Shown here piece after piece: positions 7,564 to 14,412 of a stretch of DNA of 27,834 nt. The stretch covers positions 1-27,834 of the forward strand of contig JAWODU010000059.1 of assembly GCA_046483125.1 (NCBI GenBank), in the 5' to 3' direction. A program made the position numbers and the translations under genes. This DNA is from JAWODU01 sp046483125. GTDB taxonomy: Bacteria; Verrucomicrobiota; Kiritimatiellia; UBA8416; JAWODU01. The notes under the pieces were generated by a model. That model was not told where the DNA came from. It was given only the letters and a program-made list of their open reading frames with translations, and did not search any database. The stretch's first letter is position 1, and every line of letters starts with the position of its first letter.

Positions 7564-9420
7564 TCATTCCGGTATTTTTCGCAAACGGCATGTCAGGCGA
7601 GTTTTGCCTGCGGGTTCAGAACTCAGGCGAATGCGGTGTCTGTCCGCCATGAGCGTTTTTTCCGGCCAGCTTTGAGGCGGCCGGATTCTGCTTCCCGGGG
7701 CGAGAAAGCCGATGTAGAGCACTTCTCCGGATGTTACCGTCACAAGCGCGTCGTAGTCGCCGTCATCCTGCTTTACCTTTTTCCAGAAGAGGGTCAAGGG
7801 AGCCGTCATATCAGGGCCGGGAGGCCCGAGATAGTAGCCGGCCGCGCGGATCGGCGCGTGCGGCGGCACGGTGGTGATATTGGTTCCGGCCGCACTGGGC
7901 ATATATTCTGTTTCCTCACACAGGCGTTCGACCGAATTGTGAATGGTTTCGCCGCGTTTAAGCGCGACGAGCGTTTCAATGTTCGTAACAACGGACCACG
8001 CACCGCCCGACAGGAGCCGCCGGATTCTCCGGTAACTGTCCCGGCGATAAAAGTTCCCGGTCAGAAACGTCAGCCTGTCGTGTGTGTTGAGTATAACGTA
8101 TTTTACGTTGTCCGGGACGGGGTAGGGAACGTCGGAAAGAGTATGGAAACCCGAAACGACGTGATGCAGAGAATACAGGTTGCGGCGCGAGACAAGCCGG
8201 GGCAGAAATTCAAAAGAGGCGGCTGTCGGTGCTCCGGCCGGTACGCTGTTCACTATCTCTCTTCTTGTTTTCGTACCCGCGCTTTCTTCGAACAGACCGG
8301 AGATATTCGTAAACAGGATTCCGGGAACGCCGGTCGCCGCTATCGCGCCGAGAGGGAAAAGTATGAGCGCAAACCGGGCGCCACAGCGCACCGGCCGCCA
8401 GCGCAGGTTCACCAGGCGCTTGAATCCCGTAACGGCCGAGGCGAAAACGAACGGAATAAATTCCGCCTGATAGTGAAACACAAGGGTGAACTCGGTAGTT
8501 CTGTCGGACAAGAGCCTCTGAAGGAGTACGGGCAATACGGGGACCAGCAGGGACGGAGAAACCAGACTCATGTAGCCGACTGGAGCCAGCAGTAGATTGA
8601 GAAAATTGAGCTTGACCGGGTGAAGCATGATTTCAAGAGAGCGCAGGGGGTGGGAAAGCACGTTAAGAGCGATCTCCGGCAGGCTGTTGCCCAGATGCTG
8701 ATACAGTCTGTGAAACTGTATGACGCCCTGGTTCATCCGGGGCATGATGAACCCGATCACGGCGATCAGGTAAATTCCGGCTCCCGCGACGGGAACCGCG
8801 AACCAGCGGAACGGTTTCCTCTGCAAGAGAGCGCAGATCCCGAAACCGATCGCGATAAGGGCGATGTTTTCCTGGCAGGCTATTGCCAGGGCGAGAACAG
8901 ACAGAAAACGGCCGAACTGATTCGTGCGGTAAAAATACAGTGCAAAGGCCAGGAAGGCCGACGCCAGGGCCACGGGGTGAAATTCGTAAAGATTCATGAA
9001 AACAAGAGGGGGATACAGAAGATACGCGGTTCCGAAGACTGCCGCCCAGCGGGATCCGATTTCTTTTTTTGCGAGGAGATACACCGCCCATGAACCCGCG
9101 GCCAGCACGACTGCCTGAAGATAGAGGAGAAGGAGAGGCGAAGGCCATAGAGCGTATAGGGGAGCGATCGCGAAAAGTATCAGCGCCATGTGATTGCCGG
9201 GGAACGGTATGCCGAGTATTGAACAGTCGAGCGAGCCGTGAATGATATTCCAGACACTCTGGGAGTGTACCGCAAGGTCGAAATCGTCGTAGCCGAAGGA
9301 CGTGAACTTGCCGAGACATGCCGCCGACAAGACGACCGCGTACGCCGCGGACGCGGCAACAACGGCCCGGGCCGGCGCTGATCCCGACTCAGAAATACGC
9401 CTGAGGATCCCTCTGGACAT
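7564..9420 (-). CDS. DUF2079 multi-span membrane protein (GT-C-like)
   Basis: 618 residues with about ten hydrophobic segments in the first ~370 residues and a soluble C-terminal third. The motifs 'GYDDFDLAVHSQSVWNIIHG' (about 43-62), 'FPGNHMALILF' and 'NLYEFHPVALASAFLAFALYFY' are those of the DUF2079 family, whose layout (an acidic pair in the first outer loop) is like GT-C glycosyltransferases that use polyprenyl-phosphate sugars. The substrate is unknown. No ribosome site is evident before ATG 9420. The upstream region holds the hairpin array and the divergent GT2-methyltransferase gene, so the two transcription units share one control region. Confidence 0.85.
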   Translation of the reverse strand: MSRGILRRISESGSAPARAVVAASAAYAVVLSAACLGKFTSFGYDDFDLAVHSQSVWNIIHGSLDCSILGIPFPGNHMALILFAIAPLYALWPSPLLLLYLQAVVLAAGSWAVYLLAKKEIGSRWAAVFGTAYLLYPPLVFMNLYEFHPVALASAFLAFALYFYRTNQFGRFLSVLALAIACQENIALIAIGFGICALLQRKPFRWFAVPVAGAGIYLIAVIGFIMPRMNQGVIQFHRLYQHLGNSLPEIALNVLSHPLRSLEIMLHPVKLNFLNLLLAPVGYMSLVSPSLLVPVLPVLLQRLLSDRTTEFTLVFHYQAEFIPFVFASAVTGFKRLVNLRWRPVRCGARFALILFPLGAIAATGVPGILFTNISGLFEESAGTKTRREIVNSVPAGAPTAASFEFLPRLVSRRNLYSLHHVVSGFHTLSDVPYPVPDNVKYVILNTHDRLTFLTGNFYRRDSYRRIRRLLSGGAWSVVTNIETLVALKRGETIHNSVERLCEETEYMPSAAGTNITTVPPHAPIRAAGYYLGPPGPDMTAPLTLFWKKVKQDDGDYDALVTVTSGEVLYIGFLAPGSRIRPPQSWPEKTLMADRHRIRLSSEPAGKTRLTCRLRKIPE

Positions 9421-9476
9421 GCCCGGAATATACGAAGTCAGGCCGCAAAAGTAAACTTTCCTCTCGCGTGTTAGCC

Positions 9477-9679
9477 TGACCTATTCATCAACTTTCCAAG
9501 TTGACGAATAGGTCACTCTGGCGCAACAGGTTGCGCCAGTGACGTGATGCAAACCGTTTTCACGGTTTGCAAACGTGGCTTACCCCGTTTGTTCGCGGTA
9601 AGGCCGCGAACATCACGGCTTTCGCCAGAGGCGAAAGTGGATTATTCGCGTCTCGCGAATAATCCAGGTTAGCATCACG
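9477..9679. repeat. Array of six consecutive hairpins
   Basis: Six strong inverted repeats follow one another in about 190 bases. H1 9477-9494/9498-9515: 18-base arms, one mismatch, loop TCC. H2 9518-9526/9531-9539: CTGGCGCAA, loop CAGG. H3 9548-9557/9562-9571: TGCAAACCGT. H4 9590-9598/9604-9612: TGTTCGCGG. H5 9619-9626/9630-9637: CTTTCGCC. H6 9638-9650/9654-9666: TGGATTATTCGCG. Higher-order pairing is also possible: CGTGATGC (9543-9550) with GCATCACG (9672-9679) would enclose H3-H6, and CGTGATG (9543-9549) with CATCACG (9611-9617) would enclose H3-H4. GTTAGC occurs directly repeated at 9470-9475 and 9668-9673, flanking most of the array. It fills the 368-base gap 9421-9788, which otherwise holds only the ribosome site of the next gene. 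It matches no RNA or repeat family I can name. Confidence 0.85.
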
Positions 9680-9788
9680 CCCCGCTTCTTTGCGGTTTCA
9701 CGCGGCAGGGCGCGGAATGATAGTGCGAGTTGTCGGTTTTTTGTGTTATTGTCCGTTCAACCTGTGGTATCTGACTGAAGGAGGCGGT

Positions 9789-11264
9789 ATGCAGTTTTCT
9801 TGGGACAACAGGAAGGCACTGATTTTCGTCGTTGCCTACAACGCCGAGAAGACCATCCGTTCAGTCCTTTCCAGGATTCCGGTCGAAGATCTTCCCGCGG
9901 GCACCGAGGTGCTCGTTATCGACGACTGTTCGGCCGACAGGACATTTGAAATCGCCCGCTCCGCGCCGGACGCGGTTAAGGGTCTGAAACTGACGGTTCT
10001 GCACAACCCGGAAAACCAGGGTTACGGCGGCAACCAGAAAATAGGTTACCAGTACGCAATCGAAAACGGATTCGACGCGGTCGCGCTTCTGCACGGCGAC
10101 GGCCAATATGCGCCGGAAAAACTGCCGGAAATGATCGAGCCGGTAATGACGGGCAGACTTGACCTCTGTATGGGGTCCAGGATGTTGACGAAAGGGAGCG
10201 CGCTCAGGAACGGCATGCCGCTGTACAAGTACGCGGGAAACCGTATTCTGAGTTGTTTCCAGAACAGATTGCTTGGAATGAAATTATCCGAATTTCATTC
10301 GGGATATCGCGCCTACTCAGTAGGCGCTTTGAAGCGCCTGCCTTTCCGGTACAATACAAACGATTTTCATTTCGACACGGAAATAATCATTCAGATGCAC
10401 GTTGCAGGAATGAGGGTGGGGGAAATACCGATTCCGACATATTACGGGGATGAAATCTGTTACGTCAACGGCATCAGCTACGCGTGGAACGTTATCAAAT
10501 CAACACTGGCCCTGCGCCTGCATCGGGCCGGCGTGTTTTACCGGAAAAACTACGATATAGCCGGAGACCGGCCCGTGTATGAGTCAAAGCTCGGATATCC
10601 GTCATCGCATACGTTTGCCGTTTCGGCCGTCAGGCCGGGGTCTGATGTTCTGGACCTGATGTGCGGGCCCGGGCACGTTGCGCGGGAATTGAAAAAAAAG
10701 GGCTGTAGTGTCACCGGAATCGACGCCGTTGAGCCGGACCACGGTCCGTTTGTGAAAGTAATTGTCAGGGATATTGACGTGCAGGGCATACCCGACGAAC
10801 CGGGGAGGTATGATTACATAATCGGACTGGATTGCCTGGAGCACCTCAATGAACCGGAACCGATACTGAAAACAATAAGAAACAAATGCTATTCCGAAAG
10901 GACCACGCTGATATTTACCACCGCGAACATAGGGTTTTTCCCCGTAAGATTGGGCCTTCTGGCGGGGCAGTTCAACTATGGCAGGCAGGGGATACTTGAT
11001 TTGTCTCACAGGCGTCTTTACACCTTCGCGTCTTTCCGCCGTTTGATCGAGCAGGAGGGGTATCGGGTGACTAAAATAAAAGGCATTCCGGCGCCGTTCC
11101 CAAAGGCATTGGGAGAGAATGGATTCAGCAGTGCCCTGCTTATGATAAACCGTCTGCTTGCCGGTATCTGCCCGGGAATGTTCGCCTACCAGATTTACGT
11201 TGAAGCGGAGTTTATTCCTCCCCTGGAGCGCTTGTTGAGCAGGTCCCTGGAAGCGTCATCATGA
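9789..11264 (+). CDS. GT2 glycosyltransferase fused to class I SAM methyltransferase
   Basis: 491 residues from ATG 9789, which has AAGGAGG at 9778-9784. The frame is open further upstream (TTG at 9690), but that extension has no ribosome site and reads as unlikely peptide. Residues about 1-240: a DPM1-like GT2 domain with 'LIFVVAYNAEKTI', the nucleotide-binding VIDDCSAD (D45, D46) and HGDGQY (D104), and 'FHSGYRAYS', without membrane helices. Residues about 270-440: a methyltransferase with motif I 'DVLDLMCGPGHVAREL' (from D286), an acidic residue after strand 2 (GIDAVE), 'YDYIIGLDCLEHLNEPEPIL' and a downstream 'GYRVTKIKGIPAPFP'. It would transfer a sugar to a polyprenyl phosphate or glycan and methylate a product or lipid. 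The substrate is unknown. It overlaps the next gene by four bases (ATGA), indicating coupling. Confidence 0.87.
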   Translation: MQFSWDNRKALIFVVAYNAEKTIRSVLSRIPVEDLPAGTEVLVIDDCSADRTFEIARSAPDAVKGLKLTVLHNPENQGYGGNQKIGYQYAIENGFDAVALLHGDGQYAPEKLPEMIEPVMTGRLDLCMGSRMLTKGSALRNGMPLYKYAGNRILSCFQNRLLGMKLSEFHSGYRAYSVGALKRLPFRYNTNDFHFDTEIIIQMHVAGMRVGEIPIPTYYGDEICYVNGISYAWNVIKSTLALRLHRAGVFYRKNYDIAGDRPVYESKLGYPSSHTFAVSAVRPGSDVLDLMCGPGHVARELKKKGCSVTGIDAVEPDHGPFVKVIVRDIDVQGIPDEPGRYDYIIGLDCLEHLNEPEPILKTIRNKCYSERTTLIFTTANIGFFPVRLGLLAGQFNYGRQGILDLSHRRLYTFASFRRLIEQEGYRVTKIKGIPAPFPKALGENGFSSALLMINRLLAGICPGMFAYQIYVEAEFIPPLERLLSRSLEASS

Positions 11265-12448
11265 ACGAAACGGGTCCGCGACTCCCCCATAGCCTGAAGG
11301 CCGCTATGGCCCTCGGCCTGGTCCTCCGGCTTATTCCGGCTCTGACAACCGTGGGCACTCAGGATGTGCTCACCTGGCTGTCATTCCGCGACAGTATCGT
11401 CAACTCGGGTCTGATCGGAACGTATTCGAGCATGCCTCACTTCAATCATCCCCCTCTTGTGGGTCTGTACCTTTACTTTACGAACGGGCTGAGTGGACTG
11501 ATTCCTTTCGCGTTCGCGATAAGACTGCCCGCAATACTCGCCGATACGGGTACGGCGTTTCTCGTGTACAGACTGCTGAAACGTTATACGGATACAAGGA
11601 ACGCCCTCTGGTCGGCGGTTCTGGTGAGCCTCAGCCCTTTTCTTATCCCGATCAGCGGATTCCACGGCAACACGGATCCGGTATTCGTGTTTCTGATTGT
11701 TCTTGCGGCCTATTGTCTGGCCGTGTTCAAACGTCCGTTGACTGCCGGGCTCGTCATGGGACTGGCTCTCAACGTAAAGATAGCGCCGGTCCTGGCTCTT
11801 CCCGTTTTTTTCTTCTGGATCCGCGACTGGCGGGAACGGCTGTTTTTCTGCGGGGCTGTATCTGCCGTGGTACTGACGGGATACGGCCCGGTAGTGCTGG
11901 CGGCCCCGGAAGAAACAGTCGGAAATATATTTTACTATGGATCGTTCGCGGGATTCTGGGGAGTGTCGCTGATAGGGAAATGGCTCGGATTCTGGTCTCA
12001 GCAGATGACCCTGACATTCCGATGGGGAACGCTTGCCGTGACGGTGATCTCGGCTTTGTTCATGGTACGGGGACGGGGCAACGCGCGCCGTCCGGAAATA
12101 AACCTGCTCGCGTCGCTCGGGTGGGTATTCGTGATTTTTCTTGTTCTGACACCCGGATTCGGGCCGCAGTACCTGGCGTGGCTGACCCTCATGGTTTTCT
12201 GCGGGGCCGCTGGTTTTGCGGCCTTCAGCGTGCTTTCGGGAATTTACGTTATCGCGCTTTACACATACTGGTGCGGCGGCTTCCCCTGGTATTACGCGGA
12301 TCCTACTCGACAGCATCCCGCGCTTTACGTTCTCTCGCTGGCGCCGTGGGCTTTTCTGCTCATCAGGCTGTGTGTTTCACTGTGTTCGCGGGAGGTGGTC
12401 CGCCGACAGGCTCAACGCGGTTGGCCGGCGGACGGGTTGTCGGATTAA
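11261..12448 (+). CDS. GT-C-like integral membrane glycosyltransferase
   Basis: 395 residues, about ten membrane spans. The pattern resembles ALG6/ALG8/PIG-M-type GT-C enzymes that take sugar from a polyprenyl-phosphate carrier on the outer face of the membrane: an early loop with an acidic residue ('GTQDVLTWLSFRDSI'), 'HFNHPPLVGLYLYF', 'RLPAILADTGTAFLVYRLL', and the 'SGFHGNTDPVFVFLIVLA' loop comparable to the HGQFD region of ALG6 relatives. Translationally coupled to the GT2-methyltransferase fusion, which could supply the lipid-linked donor. Its TAA overlaps the stop of the small antisense gene at 12445. Acceptor and sugar are not predictable. Confidence 0.8.
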   Translation: MNETGPRLPHSLKAAMALGLVLRLIPALTTVGTQDVLTWLSFRDSIVNSGLIGTYSSMPHFNHPPLVGLYLYFTNGLSGLIPFAFAIRLPAILADTGTAFLVYRLLKRYTDTRNALWSAVLVSLSPFLIPISGFHGNTDPVFVFLIVLAAYCLAVFKRPLTAGLVMGLALNVKIAPVLALPVFFFWIRDWRERLFFCGAVSAVVLTGYGPVVLAAPEETVGNIFYYGSFAGFWGVSLIGKWLGFWSQQMTLTFRWGTLAVTVISALFMVRGRGNARRPEINLLASLGWVFVIFLVLTPGFGPQYLAWLTLMVFCGAAGFAAFSVLSGIYVIALYTYWCGGFPWYYADPTRQHPALYVLSLAPWAFLLIRLCVSLCSREVVRRQAQRGWPADGLSD

Positions 12449-12579
12449 AACCCCGTGCTGGTATACGGTCCTTTCACGTACGTGAGGATTCGAAAGGCGA
12501 TACTGCCGAGGATAATTATGGTAACCGACACAAGGACTATTGCGTCCAGTATCTTTCTGGCGGTCCGGCTTCTCATCAT
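12445..12579 (-). CDS. Small single-span membrane protein (44 aa)
   Basis: A 44-residue frame starting MMRSRTARKILDAIVLVSV and ending in a short polar tail, GPYTSTGF. It has a basic N-terminus, then one hydrophobic helix (about 11-33), so it should sit in the inner membrane with the N-terminus inside. A ribosome site GAAGG lies about 8 bases before the ATG pair at 12574-12579. It begins 3 bases after the stop of the 604-residue membrane protein, as the third gene of the operon 15939->12445. Its TAA overlaps the end of the convergent GT-C gene by 4 bases. It fills an otherwise empty 134-base gap and resembles no family I know. It may be an accessory subunit of the neighbouring GT-C proteins. 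Confidence 0.6.
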   Translation of the reverse strand: MMRSRTARKILDAIVLVSVTIIILGSIAFRILTYVKGPYTSTGF

Positions 12580-12582
12580 TAA

Positions 12583-14397
12583 TTACCTTCTCTGTGTCCT
12601 CTGTGAATTCTGTGAGAGATGTTCCGTCTGATCTTTCGCGTTACTGTTGGCGCTTGCCTGCATACGCACCGGCGAGGCTATGATTACTGCTTCATTGGAA
12701 AACACTGCCCGCAGGTTGTCCGGAAGGCGATTGCCCCGTCCGAAAATGAAATAAACCCGCCTGCCGGATGTTTCGGACCAGTCAAGCCACCCTTCCACGG
12801 TTCGGATCTCTTTCCTCCACGTTACGCGGGGGTCTCTTCTCTGTTCCGAGGCGGGAAGAGGCGGATTGGAAGTTTCGCGCCATGACAGGTACTCCAGGTG
12901 CGGCAGGTTCCCGATAACAAAACTGTCGGGCGGCGTGTTGGCTTCGATCCAGCGCGATGCTTCATTCTCATGAGGTGACACGCCGGCATTGTACTGATTC
13001 CGCACCGAAGCGGCGGAGGATACCAGCGCCCCGGTGATAAGCAGGGGCATGAGCATTCCGCGGTGTTTCCTCCAGAACCCGGTAAGGGGCACAAAACCGC
13101 TCAGAAGACCGGCGGGGTAAACCAGATCCGTAGCCATTCGGCTCGGAGTCAGGCACGTGAACCACTGACTTCCGCCGGTTAGCGCCAGTATCAGGCCGCG
13201 ATAAAAGTATTCAAGACAGATGAAGGCGGCGAGCAGGCCACCGAACCAGGCGTATATCAATAGCTGTGAAACTGTCCAGGTTGTCCGTCGGGTTGCGGCA
13301 AGAGCGGCGACAAACAGCGTTGCAAGAAGAGGATTCGATCGCATTATCATATGAGAAATTCCTATAAGCGGTTCTTCGAACATCATTATCGATGTGCCGG
13401 AAAACCGGGAAGGATAAAGCGCATATGGGGTCAGCAGAGCCGGCAGGCTCAGCAGGAGTCCGCCGCAGGCCGTCCATATCAGCACCTTTCTGAGATTGCG
13501 GTCATCGGTGAAAATTATTCCGGCCGTTATCAATATTGCCCCTGCAATAAGAGTATAGTGATGCGTGACGGCAACCGACGCCAGCAGTACCGAAGCGGCC
13601 GCTGATCCCCGCAGTCTGCCGCCCTTTCCCGAGCGGAAGGCCCGAAGAACCGCAAGCAGGACCGTGCATAGAAAGAGCATAGCCAGGGCATTCGGCAGGC
13701 CGCCCCACCGGTAATATTCGAGACTGCCCCAGAAAGGCAGAAATCCGTAGGCTGCCGCGGCGAAGAAGGCGCATTTGCGGCGGTTGAATATTTCGAGGCC
13801 CAGAGCGTATATTACTGCAACCGTAAGGGCGCCCGCTACAGGGAACAGGAAATTGAAGGAGTCGTGGACCTCTACTCCCGCTGTTTCTGCCAGAAAAGCC
13901 GTAAGCGCATGGGTCCCCAGCGGATAATTTACTGGAACGGGCGCGAACGGAAGCCAGTCCCCCGGAAGGCGCCGTTCGATCAGTATGCTTCTGGCGAGTA
14001 TATTGTGAAACCGGGCATCTCCGCCTCCCATGCTTTCGTTGCCCAGAACGATCGGCAGGAGACGGACTGCGCAGGCGGCGAGCACCAGGACAGTGAGGCC
14101 GGAATCCGTTCCGGTCCAACGCGGCAAAACTGCGCTCTTGCGGGCGGCGAATCTGAATATCAGAAGAACGACTCCGCCTGCGAGGATTGCCGAATGAAGC
14201 CGGTAATACGCGCTGACATTGAATGATGAGGCGGCCGTCAGAAACAGGCACGCCAGAGCAGTAGCGCCGGAGGCGGCCGTAAATAACCTGGCAGGGGTAC
14301 CCTGTACCCGCGAGAGCGCGGGAACGAGAAATATCATATAGGGCAGGATAGTGAAGCAGTATGCCAGTGAGAGTCTAAAGACTGAGGTTAATTCCAT
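12583..14397 (-). CDS. Large GT-C-like multi-span membrane protein
   Basis: 604 residues, twelve or more hydrophobic segments up to about residue 465, then a soluble tail of about 130 residues. The loop 'ESMGGGDARFHNILARSILIERRLPGDW' (about 117-145) is the acidic-His pattern of GT-C transferases, and 'PVNYPLGTHALTAFLAE' follows as in polymer-modifying relatives. It probably uses a polyprenyl-linked sugar at the outer face of the inner membrane. The last residues (HLSQNSQRTQRR) are read through a short 9-base-period repeat at 12590-12616, so the native C-terminus may have been replaced or extended. It lies 15 bases after the 508-residue membrane protein gene. Confidence 0.75.
   Translation of the reverse strand: MELTSVFRLSLAYCFTILPYMIFLVPALSRVQGTPARLFTAASGATALACLFLTAASSFNVSAYYRLHSAILAGGVVLLIFRFAARKSAVLPRWTGTDSGLTVLVLAACAVRLLPIVLGNESMGGGDARFHNILARSILIERRLPGDWLPFAPVPVNYPLGTHALTAFLAETAGVEVHDSFNFLFPVAGALTVAVIYALGLEIFNRRKCAFFAAAAYGFLPFWGSLEYYRWGGLPNALAMLFLCTVLLAVLRAFRSGKGGRLRGSAAASVLLASVAVTHHYTLIAGAILITAGIIFTDDRNLRKVLIWTACGGLLLSLPALLTPYALYPSRFSGTSIMMFEEPLIGISHMIMRSNPLLATLFVAALAATRRTTWTVSQLLIYAWFGGLLAAFICLEYFYRGLILALTGGSQWFTCLTPSRMATDLVYPAGLLSGFVPLTGFWRKHRGMLMPLLITGALVSSAASVRNQYNAGVSPHENEASRWIEANTPPDSFVIGNLPHLEYLSWRETSNPPLPASEQRRDPRVTWRKEIRTVEGWLDWSETSGRRVYFIFGRGNRLPDNLRAVFSNEAVIIASPVRMQASANSNAKDQTEHLSQNSQRTQRR
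12590..12616. repeat. Nine-base period repeat at gene end
   Basis: Three copies with a nine-base period, CTCTGTGTC / CTCTGTGAA / TTCTGTGAG, overlap the 3' end of the 604-residue membrane gene and supply its final codons. Sequences of the type 'CTCTGTGTCCTCTGTG' recur between genes in many environmental bacterial genomes; I know this as a pattern but cannot search for it here. Confidence 0.55.
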
Positions 14398-14412
14398 GAC
14401 CAGAACCCGATT

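Noticed and set aside
7636..8595. Plus-strand frame opposite the DUF2079 gene
   Set aside because: Shadow; charged, no domain, while the opposite strand shows conserved DUF2079 motifs.
9477..9679. CRISPR array or integron attC site at the hairpin cluster
   Set aside because: Hairpins differ in sequence and there is no constant repeat with variable spacers; no RYYYAAC/GTTRRRY pair and no integrase in the window.
9690..9788. Upstream TTG start that would add 33 residues to the GT2-methyltransferase
   Set aside because: No ribosome site, Cys/Arg-rich unlikely peptide; ATG 9789 has AAGGAGG at ideal distance and begins right at the GT2 fold.
11381..12316. Long minus-strand reading frame opposite the GT-C gene
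   Set aside because: Highly charged low-complexity translation opposite a clear membrane protein; shadow.
13502..14251. Minus-strand frame overlapping the 604-residue membrane protein in another frame
   Set aside because: Arg/Ser/Pro-rich frame-shifted shadow without start signals.
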